From: Nocardiopsis endophytica
GTDB lineage: Bacteria; Actinomycetota; Actinomycetes; Streptosporangiales; Streptosporangiaceae
DNA length: 57,217 nucleotides
NCBI RefSeq assembly: GCF_027706725.1
Contig: NZ_JAQFWQ010000041.1
Location: 1-57,217, forward strand
Reading direction: 5' to 3'
How positions within the stretch are numbered: position 1 is the stretch's first letter; the number at the start of each line of letters is the position of its first letter. Position numbers and translations under genes: made by a program. Shown here piece by piece: positions 42,872-51,848 of this stretch. The notes under the pieces are model-generated. The model was not told the DNA's origin. It ran no database searches and saw only the letters and a list, made by a program, of their open reading frames with translations.

Positions 42872-43901
42872 CCAGCCGCGCGACCCGGCCACCGGCCGCT
42901 ACACGTTCGGACGCGCCCGCCCCGGCGAGGGGCCGGGACTGTTCCGCCGCCTGATGGACCGCCTGTTCGGCGGCCGGGAGCCCGACGACCGCCCCGGCTG
43001 GTTCCCCGACGAGCCGGAGGAGCCCGAGACGGTCCACCTGGACATCTCCGACGACCTCGAACACTTCGCCACGCCCACCCGGGACGACGCCTTCACCTTC
43101 GACGTGCGGATCAGGGTCGTCTGGAGCGCGAGCGTGACGTGCGCCGACCCCGAGGAGCGCCGGGAGATCGAGGAGGCCGTGGAGGCCTTCGTCGAGGAGC
43201 GCCGGGCCTCGGTGCGCGGCGAGCTGATGAGCAGGGTCCGCCCCCTCGGACGGCGGCTGCCCCCCTACCAGGCCGCCGAGCTGGAACGGCTGATCAACGA
43301 GGACAACGCGCGCGAGCACTTCCTGATCCCCCGGCGGCCCGAACCGCCCCGCCACGGCCCGGCCGCGCGCCCCGGGCGCGACCGCTCCCTCCTCGACGCC
43401 CCCTACGAACTCGTCGACGCACAGGTGCACGCCTGGGTCGACCCGTGCGACGCGGTGCGCCGGCTGGTGCAGGACCAGTGGCTCGAGCAGACGCGGCGGG
43501 CGGGCCGCCAGGCCCTGGCCGTCCAGGAGGTCGCCCGGCTCGCCGAGCGCCAGGAGTACTGGCACGACCTGTTCCTCCGGACCCTGCGGCGGATGGGCCG
43601 GGTGGACGAGAACCAGGCCGACTGGGTGGCCGTCGACGCACTGCGGATGGCCACCGACGCCGACGCCTCCCCCGGCGGCGCCGAGGCGGTGCTCAGGGAG
43701 GCGCTGGACCGCCGCAACCGGGAGGGGTCGCAACTGGCACAGCAGCTCGCGGGGATGATCGACGCCGCCGGGCGGGACGAGGCGGGCCTGCTGGAGTTCG
43801 CCTTCGCCAGTGACACGGCCCTGCGCGCGGTCCTCGAACACCTGGGCGTCCCTGTGGAGCAGATCGAGCGGGCCCGTGAGAGAGGGGACCTGGAGGGATG
43901 A
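42858..43901 (+). CDS. Unknown cytoplasmic protein, possibly SPFH/band-7-like
   Basis: A 347-residue protein with no signal peptide or membrane segment. A beta-strand region FTFDVRIRVVWSASV is followed by long charged helices (EEAVEAFVEERRASVRGELMSRVRPLGRR), a pattern seen in band-7-like actinobacterial proteins; family assignment is weak. The ATG at 42858 has GGAGAGGAG upstream and lies inside the end of the preceding gene. Its stop overlaps the next start (ATGA). It may be a scaffold or adaptor of the complex. Confidence 0.55.
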   Translation: MGRPDQPRDPATGRYTFGRARPGEGPGLFRRLMDRLFGGREPDDRPGWFPDEPEEPETVHLDISDDLEHFATPTRDDAFTFDVRIRVVWSASVTCADPEERREIEEAVEAFVEERRASVRGELMSRVRPLGRRLPPYQAAELERLINEDNAREHFLIPRRPEPPRHGPAARPGRDRSLLDAPYELVDAQVHAWVDPCDAVRRLVQDQWLEQTRRAGRQALAVQEVARLAERQEYWHDLFLRTLRRMGRVDENQADWVAVDALRMATDADASPGGAEAVLREALDRRNREGSQLAQQLAGMIDAAGRDEAGLLEFAFASDTALRAVLEHLGVPVEQIERARERGDLEG

Positions 43902-45196
43902 GCGCGATGAGCGAGCGGCGGCCCCCGGCGGGCCGCCTGGTGACGGCCGCCGCGGCGGCCCTCCTCCTGCCCGCGGCGGCGGCCTGCTTCCCCGACCCGG
44001 TCCCGGCCGCGGACGGCGTGCGGTGCGACGCGGTCCTGTCCTCCACCGGGGCCTCCGACGCACCGGTGACCGCGGAGGTGGTCGTCCTGATCGACGTCAG
44101 CGCCTCCATGTGGACCGACCAGGGGTATCCCGACCTCGCCGAGCGGATCGCGGCCGAGGCCGTGGACGCCGACGTCTTCGGGAGACCCGACCAGCGCCTG
44201 CTGTCGGTCGGCCTGTTCGGCGGCCCCGGCGCACCCGCCTTCCCGCTCGACCGGGTCCCGCTGCCCGAGGCCGTCGGCCTGGCCGACGGGCGGCAGGCCA
44301 CGGACCTGCGGGCGGTCACCGAATGCCTGAAGGAGGAGCTGCGGGAGCGGGTCCCGGGCGACGGTGCGCTGCGCGCCGGGAGCGACATCCTGCGCGCACT
44401 GACCGCCGGGGCCGGACGGATGGAAGGGAACGCGGGTGAGGCGGGGAACGCGGAGGACGGGGAGGGCGCCGACCGGCGGCTCCTGGTCTACACCGACGGC
44501 CTGGCCAACACCGGGTGCCTGGACATGGACCGCTACTTCGGCGACGGCCTCGGCTCTGAGGAGGTGACGGCCGACTGCGCGGCCTCCGGCGAGGACCGGG
44601 GGCTGGAGCTGTCCGGCGTCGACGTGCGGCTGCACCTGCAGGACACCGGCGCCGAGGCGCGCGACCCCTCGCAGGACGCGGCCGTCCGGAGCTACTGGGA
44701 GCAGGTGTGCGCGGCGTTCGGCGGGACGGACTGCCTGGAGGAGGCACAGGCGCCGGGAGGCTACGTGGACGCGGCGGCGCCCGAGGCCGAGGATCCGGAG
44801 GTGGCCCTGCCCCGGGCCGAGTTCCCCGACCGCGGGACCGTCTCCCTGCCGTCCCAGCTCCTGTTCGCCTTCGACTCGGCCGAACTGCTGGACGAGGCCG
44901 AGACGCTGCTCGACGAGGCCGCCGCGCACCTCCGCGACGGCGCGGACGAGGCGCCGCGGGTGACGGTCACCGGCCACACCGACAGCAAGGGGAGCGGCGG
45001 CTACAACGAGGACCTCTCCCTGCGGCGCGCCGAGGCCGTCGCGGAGTACCTGGAGTCCGCCGGCTTCGCCGAGGTGAGCGTGTCCGGTGCGGGAGAGCGG
45101 GACCCGGTGTGCGAGGGCGACTACCGGGACGGCGAGCTGCTGGACGCCGCGTGCGCCCAGGAGAACCGCCGCGTCGACATCGAGATCGCGGACTGA
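43898..45196 (+). CDS. VWA-OmpA-like lipoprotein
   Basis: A 432-residue exported lipoprotein. An N-terminal signal ends in a lipobox (PAAAACF, Cys about 30). A von Willebrand A-like domain follows with the MIDAS start LIDVSASMW and TDGLANTG. Then comes a C-terminal OmpA-like peptidoglycan-binding domain (LLFAFDSAELLDEAE, VTGHTDSKGSGGYNEDLSLRRAEAV, QENRRVDIEIAD). A membrane-anchored VWA domain that also grips the wall is unusual for a Gram-positive organism and suggests an envelope-bridging anchor or docking part. It overlaps the upstream gene by ATGA; the next ATG is 9 nt beyond its stop. Confidence 0.8.
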   Translation: MSAMSERRPPAGRLVTAAAAALLLPAAAACFPDPVPAADGVRCDAVLSSTGASDAPVTAEVVVLIDVSASMWTDQGYPDLAERIAAEAVDADVFGRPDQRLLSVGLFGGPGAPAFPLDRVPLPEAVGLADGRQATDLRAVTECLKEELRERVPGDGALRAGSDILRALTAGAGRMEGNAGEAGNAEDGEGADRRLLVYTDGLANTGCLDMDRYFGDGLGSEEVTADCAASGEDRGLELSGVDVRLHLQDTGAEARDPSQDAAVRSYWEQVCAAFGGTDCLEEAQAPGGYVDAAAPEAEDPEVALPRAEFPDRGTVSLPSQLLFAFDSAELLDEAETLLDEAAAHLRDGADEAPRVTVTGHTDSKGSGGYNEDLSLRRAEAVAEYLESAGFAEVSVSGAGERDPVCEGDYRDGELLDAACAQENRRVDIEIAD

Positions 45197-45205
45197 GGGG
45201 GCACG

Positions 45206-46774
45206 ATGCCCGGAAACGACGACTTCCCCGGCGGGTGGGGGCCGAACGGCCCGAGAGACCCGGGCGGCCCGAGAGACCCAAGCGGCGCGGGCGGTGCGGG
45301 CGGCGGCAGGGGCCCACAGGGCGACTTCCCCGCGCTGCCCGGCGACGGGTTCATCCCGCTCTCCTTCCACCAGGGGAGCTGCGGGTGCCCGCTGGAGGAC
45401 GCGGTGTCGGGGCGGGGCCACTTCCCGCCCGCCGACGCGCCCCACCTCGTCGCCAACCACGAGATGGCGCACCAGCTCAGCGCCTCGTTCAACGCCACGC
45501 GCATCATCGTGAACCGCGGAGCCGAGCTGGGCGCGTTCATCAACTCCGTCACCCAGACCGCGGCGGCCGTGGGTGTGGAGCTCCACCGGCTCCGGCTGCA
45601 CGTGCGCGGCCGCCCGCTCAGCACGGCCCGGCGGCGGCTCGACGAGCTGGACCGGGTCTACGGGGTCCTGCCGCCCGCCGACAGGGTGCGGCCCGGCCTG
45701 CCCCTGCGCATCGCCGCTTGGACGACCATCGCCGCCATCGGCCTGTTGGAGGCGTGGTTCCTGCACCGGATCGCCGTCGACTCGCTCGGCATCCCGGTCG
45801 GCGAGTGGTCCTCCGTCCTCGCCTGGTTCATGGGGCCGATCCTGGCGGTCCTGCTCTTCGCCCTGGGGCGCATGCTGTCGTCCCAGGTCTTCTCCCATCG
45901 GGCGGACTTCTGGGCCCGGCGCGGCGACGCCGCGCCGGCCGGTCCCGACCCCGACGCCCCCGATGGCGCGCTGAGCCGGGCGCGGCGCGCCACCGCGGGA
46001 TTCCTGCGGTCGTGGCCCGCCCTGCCCTGGATCATCATCTCCCTCCTCGCGCTCGGCTGGATGGGCTTCCTCTTCCTCATGCTGGCCCGGTTCCGTGCGC
46101 TCATGGGCGAGTCGGGCACGTTCACCGAGGACCCGGTGACGGTCCCTCCCGAAGTGTTCATGGCCCTCTTCGGCACGTTCGCGGTCGGAGCGGTGGTGCT
46201 GGAGTACATGGTGCACAACCCCTACATCGCCGCCCGCGACCGCGCGGAGGCCGACTACAGGCGGGAGCTGAGCACGTGCGACCGCCTGTGCGAGGCGGTG
46301 ACGGCCCAGGTCTCCCGGCACCGCCAGGCGCACGCGACGCTGCGCTCGCGGCGGGACGAGCTGCTCGCGATGGCGCGGATCGAGGTGGTGCGCGCGTGGC
46401 AGTGCGTCAACCTTCCCGCCCGGTTCGTCCACGGCCGCTCGGGCCCGGTGGCACCGCTCACCGCGTCGCCGACCGACGTGCTGCCCGAGCGGCCGTTCCC
46501 GGACCGGCTCACCCCGGAGGAGGTCGCCTCCTACTTCCGGGTCTTCCGCGACGTGGACACCCCGGCCCCCGAGCTCGCGTCGCTGTGGGAGGCGGGGCGC
46601 GTCCTCGAAGAGAGCTCGCCCGAGGCCTACGAGCGCGAGATCCGGGAACTCATCGACGGGCTCGCCCGCGACGCGGAACCGGCGGCGGGCCGGTACCGCT
46701 CCCCCTCCCGTGACGCGGACGGCGACGGGGGCGACACCGCCAGGGACACGGACCGGGAAGGAGCGCACCCGTGA
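45206..46774 (+). CDS. Four-pass membrane protein with large soluble tail
   Basis: A 522-residue protein. Gly/Pro-rich disordered head (1-55), a helical segment (ANHEMAHQLSASFNATRIIVNR), then membrane segments near 170-190 (AAWTTIAAIGLLEAWFL), 205-230 (VLAWFMGPILAVLLFALG), 270-295 (PWIIISLLALGWMGFLFLML) and 310-335 (FMALFGTFAVGAVVLEYMV), followed by a helical cytoplasmic tail and a charged end. No family recognised. GTGA overlap with the next start shows co-translation. Probably a core membrane part of the system. Confidence 0.65.
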   Translation: MPGNDDFPGGWGPNGPRDPGGPRDPSGAGGAGGGRGPQGDFPALPGDGFIPLSFHQGSCGCPLEDAVSGRGHFPPADAPHLVANHEMAHQLSASFNATRIIVNRGAELGAFINSVTQTAAAVGVELHRLRLHVRGRPLSTARRRLDELDRVYGVLPPADRVRPGLPLRIAAWTTIAAIGLLEAWFLHRIAVDSLGIPVGEWSSVLAWFMGPILAVLLFALGRMLSSQVFSHRADFWARRGDAAPAGPDPDAPDGALSRARRATAGFLRSWPALPWIIISLLALGWMGFLFLMLARFRALMGESGTFTEDPVTVPPEVFMALFGTFAVGAVVLEYMVHNPYIAARDRAEADYRRELSTCDRLCEAVTAQVSRHRQAHATLRSRRDELLAMARIEVVRAWQCVNLPARFVHGRSGPVAPLTASPTDVLPERPFPDRLTPEEVASYFRVFRDVDTPAPELASLWEAGRVLEESSPEAYEREIRELIDGLARDAEPAAGRYRSPSRDADGDGGDTARDTDREGAHP

Positions 46775-47982
46775 CCAGCACACACGAGGCGGCCGACGAA
46801 GGCGCGCACGACGTCCGCGACCGGCCCGCGCCGGAACCCGCGCCGGAGCCCGCGGGCAACCGGTACCGGCTCGCCGAGAGCGCGAAGAGGCTGGCCCGCA
46901 CGTCCGGGGACGCCGAGGCCGCGCTCGACGCGTTCGAGGACGCGCTGCCGGACCCACCGGTGAAGCGGGCCGAGCCGGCCGCCCTGCTGTCCCCTCCGCC
47001 GACACCGTTCCCGGGGTTCCCGAGCACCGTGGAGGCGGAGGATGAACGGGAGGGGACCGACGGGACCCCGCGCCGGCGCCGGTTCGGCGCCGTCCTCCCC
47101 CTGTCCGCCCTCCTCCTGGGCGCGCTGCTGCTGGTCGCCGGGGCGGAACTGGTCGAGGCGACCATCGAGGCGGCCGGCGGGGCGAACGGCGGGGCCGGCG
47201 GGGAGGCGGTCGACCCGCGTCCCGTGCTCGCCCCGCTGCCCGGGCTGCTGCTCCTGGTGTGCCTGCTGGGAGCGGGTGAGCACATCGCCGTCGGGCGGCC
47301 CCGTCCCCGGCGCGGGACGGAGGGCGCGTCGGCCGGACGGTCGTCCCCGCCCCGTGGGCGCACCCGCTGGGGGCCGCCGCTGCTCTACGGCGCGGTGCTG
47401 GCCTCGGCCTGTGCCCTGGCGGCCCTGTGGGGCCACGCCGCGGCGCCGTCCGGCCCACTCGCCATCGGCACGGCGGTCGGTGCCGCGCTGCTGACGGCAC
47501 TGGCGGGCGCGACCTGTCTGGCGGCCCAGAGGCGCTCGGCCGCGGCCGCCCGGGACGGCGACGGACGGGTGGCCCCCTTCGTCGACGCCTCGTCACTGCT
47601 GGCACGGGTGCGCACCCGGCGGAGCCGCTCCGGGCTGCACCGGCTGCGCGACCGGGCGCGCACGGCCGTGCACACGCACGTTCGCGCATGGGAGGACGTC
47701 CATCACGAATGCCTGCGCCTGATCGACGCCCGGTCCGAGAGCGGCCCCGCGGTGGCCGCCGCGCTCAACGAGCTGGGGGCGGTGGCGCCGCCCGGTTCCC
47801 GCACACCGCTGCCGGGCGGTGCGGTGGACTTCGCCGGGCTCGGCGGGGGCAACACGGCCGCGACGGTGCGCTGCCTGGCCCGCTACCACCCCCGCGACCT
47901 GGAAGAGCGCTTCGACGACCTGCGCGGCCGCACCCCGGCGCCGGTCCGCGTGGCCCCGGAGCGGCGAGCGGAGGAGCAGTGA
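46771..47982 (+). CDS. Multi-pass membrane protein of unknown function
   Basis: A 403-residue protein starting at GTG. Acidic head, helical stretch LAESAKRLARTSGDAEAALDAFEDALPD, then about four hydrophobic segments between 105 and 250 (VLPLSALLLGALLLVAGAEL; LAPLPGLLLLVCLLGAG; LLYGAVLASACALAALWG; IGTAVGAALLTALAGATCL) and a soluble Arg-rich tail. No family recognised. It is coupled by GTGA overlaps both to the gene before and to the PycTM-like gene after it. Confidence 0.65.
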   Translation: MTSTHEAADEGAHDVRDRPAPEPAPEPAGNRYRLAESAKRLARTSGDAEAALDAFEDALPDPPVKRAEPAALLSPPPTPFPGFPSTVEAEDEREGTDGTPRRRRFGAVLPLSALLLGALLLVAGAELVEATIEAAGGANGGAGGEAVDPRPVLAPLPGLLLLVCLLGAGEHIAVGRPRPRRGTEGASAGRSSPPRGRTRWGPPLLYGAVLASACALAALWGHAAAPSGPLAIGTAVGAALLTALAGATCLAAQRRSAAAARDGDGRVAPFVDASSLLARVRTRRSRSGLHRLRDRARTAVHTHVRAWEDVHHECLRLIDARSESGPAVAAALNELGAVAPPGSRTPLPGGAVDFAGLGGGNTAATVRCLARYHPRDLEERFDDLRGRTPAPVRVAPERRAEEQ

Positions 47983-48680
47983 GCGCACGCCGGACGGCGC
48001 CCGCCGTGTCCCCGCCCTCCCCCGCCGTCGTCCCCGATGCGCCGGTCCACCGCACCGGCTCCTCGCCCACACCGCCCGGACGGGGCGGCGGTGCGCGGCC
48101 CGGACAGGGCGGAGGTGCACGGCCGCGCGGTGCCCTGACGGCGCTCGTGGCCGCCGCGTCCGCGGCACTGCGCGCCGCGGCCTCCCGGCGCGCTGCCCGC
48201 CGCTCGCGCGCCCGCGCCCTCGTCGCCGACGCCTACGCGGAGATCAGGCACGCCGATCAGAAGGCGGCGATCCTTCTGGCCGCCTCCGGTGTCGTGCTGG
48301 GGGCCTTCCTCGGAGCGGTCCTGTCGGGGGACTGGTCCCCCGGCGCCCTCCGCACGCCGTGGGACCGGCTCTTCTGGGGCGGGTGCCTGGCGTTCGGGGC
48401 GGCGACGGCGGCGTTCGCCTCGGCCGTCTACCCCCGTCTGCCCACGGCCCAGCGGCGCCCGGTGACCACGGCGGTGTCCTTCCTGGACATCGAGCGGATC
48501 GGCACGGACACCGAGCTCCGCAGCGCCCTGGACGGCGACCTGTCGGCGCTCCTCGGCCACCTGCGCACCGTCAGCCGGATCGTCGTGCGGAAGTACCGGC
48601 TGCTGCGCACAGGCATCGCGCTGCTGGTGCTGTCCTTCACCCTCATTGCAGGAGCGGCCGTCGGGACCGCCGCGGCATGA
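47979..48680 (+). CDS. PycTM-like (Pycsar effector-like) two-to-three-pass membrane protein
   Basis: A 233-residue protein with a Pro/Gly/Arg-rich head of about 75 residues and then AYAEIRHADQKAAILLAASGVVLGAFLG, which matches the helix-plus-first-membrane-segment pattern of the PycTM domain (transmembrane effector of Pycsar anti-phage systems) as I remember it. A second membrane segment (RLFWGGCLAFGAATAAFASAVYP), a soluble linker and a last membrane segment (LLVLSFTLIAGAAVGTA) follow. PycTM proteins disrupt the membrane when they bind a cyclic nucleotide. Here the cyclase-like gene is six genes upstream in the same operon. GTG start inside the previous stop (GTGA). Confidence 0.65.
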   Translation: MSARRTAPAVSPPSPAVVPDAPVHRTGSSPTPPGRGGGARPGQGGGARPRGALTALVAAASAALRAAASRRAARRSRARALVADAYAEIRHADQKAAILLAASGVVLGAFLGAVLSGDWSPGALRTPWDRLFWGGCLAFGAATAAFASAVYPRLPTAQRRPVTTAVSFLDIERIGTDTELRSALDGDLSALLGHLRTVSRIVVRKYRLLRTGIALLVLSFTLIAGAAVGTAAA

Positions 48681-48714
48681 GGGTGGCGCCCCGCCGAGTG
48701 GGCGCCCCCTCGTC

Positions 48715-48776
48715 GATGATCTCGACGAAGGTGCTGTCATTCCGGCGGATTTGGCAGCACTTTCGTCGAGATCAAC
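48715..48776 (+). repeat. 62-nt palindromic element, subfamily C (copy C2)
   Basis: It starts GATGATCTCGACGAAGGTGC, has the loop TTCCGGCGGATT and ends CTTTCGTCGAGATCAAC; the layout matches C1. It begins 34 nt after the accessory operon. Confidence 0.9.
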
Positions 48777-48807
48777 GTCTGAGATGCCGGGAGCCAGACC
48801 CTGCGTC

Positions 48808-48869
48808 GTTGATCTCGGGAAATGCGCCCCTAAAAGCGGCCCGGAAGCGTCGTTTCTCCCGAGATCAAC
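48808..48869 (-). repeat. 62-nt palindromic element, subfamily B (copy B4, inverted)
   Basis: Its reverse complement begins GTTGATCTCGGGAGAAACG and carries the CCGGGCCGCTT loop, almost identical to B2 and B3. It stands 31 nt after C2 and 31 nt before the end of the convergent acetyltransferase gene. Confidence 0.9.
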
Positions 48870-48900
48870 GCCGAGCACGCCCGCCGATCCGCTTGGGCCC

Positions 48901-49749
48901 TCAGAACAGGATCGACATGACCTCGCCGACCTGGCGGAAGCCCACGCGGTCGTAGACGGCGCGAGCCGAGGTGTTGAAGTCGTTCACGTACAGCGTCACC
49001 CGGGGGGCGATGTGCTCGCGCGCCAGGCGGGCCACGGCGGCCATGCCCGCCACCCCGTGGCCGCGGCCGCGCAGGTCCGGGTGGACCCAGACGCCCTGGA
49101 CCTGGCAGGCGTGCGGGGTGACGGCCCCGACCTCGGCCTTGAACACCACGCGCCCGTCCTCGATGCGGGCGAAGGCCCGGCCGCTGCGCACCAGCTCGGC
49201 CACCCGGGACCGGTACAGCGCGCCGCCGTCGCCCGCGTCCGGGGGCACGCCCACCTCTTCGGTGAACATCGCGACGCAGGCCGGGAGCAGGACGTCGAGC
49301 TCCTCGGGCCGCACCCGGCGCACGCGCGGGTCGGGGTCGGGGCGCGGGGCCCCCATCAGCTCCAGGACCGGCTGGCGGTCGCGGATCGCCCGTGCCGGGC
49401 CCCAGGACGGGCCCAGCCGCTCCCACAGGTCGGTGACGGCCGGGATCGGGCCGACGATCGATGAGCAGCGGCGGCCGCGCCAGCGCGCGTGCTCGGCGAA
49501 CTGCCGGACCGCGCTGGGACCGGCGTCCACCGGGACCAGGTTGGCGCCGGAGTAGCACAGGGAGCTCAGGCGGCCGTTCTCGATGTAGCCCCACACCTCG
49601 CCGCCGAGGCGGGCCGGGTCCAGGCCCGAGGCGCGCAGGCGCGAGCTGACGAAGACGTTGCCCACGGGGTCGCGGTCGAGAAGTGCGTGCACGTCCTCGG
49701 TATCGCGCCGGTCGAGCACGCGAACTGAGGAGGTTCGCAGCACCCGCAT
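48901..49749 (-). CDS. DUF4081-GNAT acetyltransferase
   Basis: A 282-residue protein with an N-terminal DUF4081-like region (LLDRDPVGNVFVSSRL) and a C-terminal GNAT domain (QVQGVWVHPDLRGRGHGVAGMAAV acetyl-CoA loop; LYVNDFNTSARAVYDRVGF). This domain pair is widespread and single-copy in actinobacteria; the acceptor is not known. The ATG at 49749 is chosen; a GTG immediately before it is possible. Confidence 0.87.
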   Translation of the reverse strand: MRVLRTSSVRVLDRRDTEDVHALLDRDPVGNVFVSSRLRASGLDPARLGGEVWGYIENGRLSSLCYSGANLVPVDAGPSAVRQFAEHARWRGRRCSSIVGPIPAVTDLWERLGPSWGPARAIRDRQPVLELMGAPRPDPDPRVRRVRPEELDVLLPACVAMFTEEVGVPPDAGDGGALYRSRVAELVRSGRAFARIEDGRVVFKAEVGAVTPHACQVQGVWVHPDLRGRGHGVAGMAAVARLAREHIAPRVTLYVNDFNTSARAVYDRVGFRQVGEVMSILF

Positions 49750-50027
49750 CACCCCGCCTGCCTTCAGCCGCCAACCGCCCACGGGCCGCCTTCCGCCGAC
49801 CTCCGGGCGCCTTCGTGTGCATGGGCCCGCCCCGCGGCGGAGTGCGCCGCGCCCCGGTTTCCAGACTATGCGACCGCGCGGTTTCGGTCGCTCTCCGCCC
49901 CCGCTCAGAGCGCGGGACCGGGGTCCGGCCGCCGCCCCCTCCGCAGGGGTGCCCCGACGGCCCGGACCGCTCCCCGGGCCGCCCCGTCCGCCCGGGGCCG
50001 TTCCGCCTCCCCGGGCCGCGTTCCCGG

Positions 50028-51677
50028 CTAGGGGCCGATCAGCCGCACCCGCTCCTCCCGGTCGACCTCGGCCGCGCTCTGCGGAAGCTTCGCCTCGGGT
50101 TCCGGTCCCGCCTCGCACACCAGGTCGGCCGCGCGCCCGGAGGCCTCATAGGGCAGGGTCCCGTCGCGCAGGTAGTCGGCGACCGCCTCGTCCACGCACG
50201 TGTTCCCCGCCAGGGAGACGCCGTGGCTGAGGCCCCCGTCCTCGATCACCAGGCGCGCACCGGGGAACCGGTCGCGCAGGGCGTAGGCGCCTTCGACGGG
50301 CGTCGGGCCGTCCTCGGTGGCCTGCACCAGCAGCGGCCCCTGGTCCGCGGCGCCCCGCTCGGCACCGGCGGCGGACCCGACGTTCAGCCACGCCCCCGCC
50401 TCGGCCGGCCACGTCCGGCACGGCGCGTTGTACCAGATGTTGTTCCACCCGCTGACGGGCGCCTCCGCGGAGGACCGCTCGGCGGCGTCGCGCCAGACGG
50501 GCCACGCCGACGGCCACGGGGAGTCGGTGCACTGGGTGGCCAGGTAGGCGGCGTACCCGGGTTCGTCGTCGGGCCCCTCGCCGAAGCGGTCGGACGCGTC
50601 GACCAGGGCCGCCTCGTCCTCGCCGGAGACATGGTCGGAGAGCGCCGCGGCCAGGCGGGGCCACACCGCCGAGGCGTAGGCCGCGGACATGAAGGCGTTC
50701 TCGTACTCGGTCGGCCCCACCGCTCCCCCGGCGGGCTCCTCTGCGAGCTCTTCGCGCACGCGGAAGTAGGTCTTCTCGACCGCGTCGGCGTCGGCCCCCA
50801 GGGCGTAGACGTCGTCGTGCCGCCCCGTCCAGTCGAAGAAGTTGCGGAGGGCGTCGTCCAGGGCGCGGCTCTGCCGCAGGTTGCTCTCGTACCAGGGGCG
50901 GCCGGGGTGGACGACGCTGTCGAGCACCAGGCGTCCGGCGCGCTCGGGGTAGAGCGTCGCGTAGGCGGCGCCGAGGTAGGTCCCGTAGGAGTACCCCAGG
51001 TAGTCGACGGTGTTCTCGCCCAGGGCGCGCCGGATGCGGTCGATGTCGTGCGCGCTGTCCTCGGTCCGCATGTGGCCGAGCAGCTCGGCGTTCTTCTCCC
51101 CGCACGCCTCCGCGTAGCCGCGGGCCCGCTCCAGCAGCGCGCGCTCGTCCTCGCGGGACGCGGGCACCGTGTCCGGCCGGACGGGGTCGAAGTAGGACTC
51201 GTCGCAGGTGACGGCGGGCGTGCTCGCCCCGGTCCCCCGCGGGTCGAACCCGATGACGTCGTACTGCTCGCGCAGGTCGTCGGGGAGCTGCTCGGCGATC
51301 CGCAGGGCCCACTCACGCCCGGCGCTCCCGGGGCCGCCGGGGTTGACCAGCAACACGCGCGACGCCTCGGCCGCCCCGCCGTCGGCCCCGCGCGCGGGGA
51401 CACGGGACAGGGCCAGGCGCACGGTCTCGGCCGCGCGGGCGTCCGCGCCGTCGGACCGCGCCGTCTCCAGCGGGACCTCCAGCTCTGCGCAGTCCGCCCC
51501 GGTCGCCTCGACCCTCTCGGCCGTCAGGTCGTCGCACGCGCCCCATTCCAGGGCGGCCCTGCGCTCCCCTCCGGCCCCGTCCCCCTCCGCGTCCGCGGCC
51601 GCCGCGCCCTGCGCGGTCGCCGCGAGCGCGAGCAGCAGCGCGGCCGGCACGGCCGCGGGTACACCTTTCGCCCCCAC
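50028..51677 (-). CDS. Secreted S33-family alpha/beta-hydrolase (tripeptidyl aminopeptidase-like)
   Basis: A 549-residue exported serine peptidase. GTG at 51677 gives a clean signal peptide (VPAAVPAALLLALAATAQGAAAADA); an ATG at 51713 would add 12 residues. Seen: oxyanion-type NPGGPGSAG, FDPRGTG, nucleophile elbow YLGYSYGTYLG, and a C-terminal TAP-like domain with the catalytic-His region EDGGLSHGVSL. These enzymes trim N-terminal tri/dipeptides outside the cell. Monocistronic; divergent from the Lrp regulator. Confidence 0.87.
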   Translation of the reverse strand: MGAKGVPAAVPAALLLALAATAQGAAAADAEGDGAGGERRAALEWGACDDLTAERVEATGADCAELEVPLETARSDGADARAAETVRLALSRVPARGADGGAAEASRVLLVNPGGPGSAGREWALRIAEQLPDDLREQYDVIGFDPRGTGASTPAVTCDESYFDPVRPDTVPASREDERALLERARGYAEACGEKNAELLGHMRTEDSAHDIDRIRRALGENTVDYLGYSYGTYLGAAYATLYPERAGRLVLDSVVHPGRPWYESNLRQSRALDDALRNFFDWTGRHDDVYALGADADAVEKTYFRVREELAEEPAGGAVGPTEYENAFMSAAYASAVWPRLAAALSDHVSGEDEAALVDASDRFGEGPDDEPGYAAYLATQCTDSPWPSAWPVWRDAAERSSAEAPVSGWNNIWYNAPCRTWPAEAGAWLNVGSAAGAERGAADQGPLLVQATEDGPTPVEGAYALRDRFPGARLVIEDGGLSHGVSLAGNTCVDEAVADYLRDGTLPYEASGRAADLVCEAGPEPEAKLPQSAAEVDREERVRLIGP

Positions 51678-51848
51678 CGCACACCCCTCACCCTCGGTGA
51701 TACTGCCGATCATCCCTGTCACGGCGCCGGATGGGGTGAAACGACACGGCCGATCCGCCCCGGAGGCCGGACCCGCGCCCCGGTGCCGGTGGGTAGCATC
51801 GGTCAGGCCGGGCCCCGGACGCGCCCGGCGCGACGTGAGGAGCGGGCA

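Noticed and set aside
43403-47689. 1428-residue minus-strand open frame opposite the accessory operon
   Set aside because: Low-complexity Arg/Pro/Gly composition. The plus-strand frames have coupled starts, ribosome sites and recognisable domains.
20949-48869. The 62-nt repeats as a CRISPR array
   Set aside because: They are scattered over tens of kilobases with no regular spacers and no cas genes; pairs have 30-nt gaps but never more than two copies.
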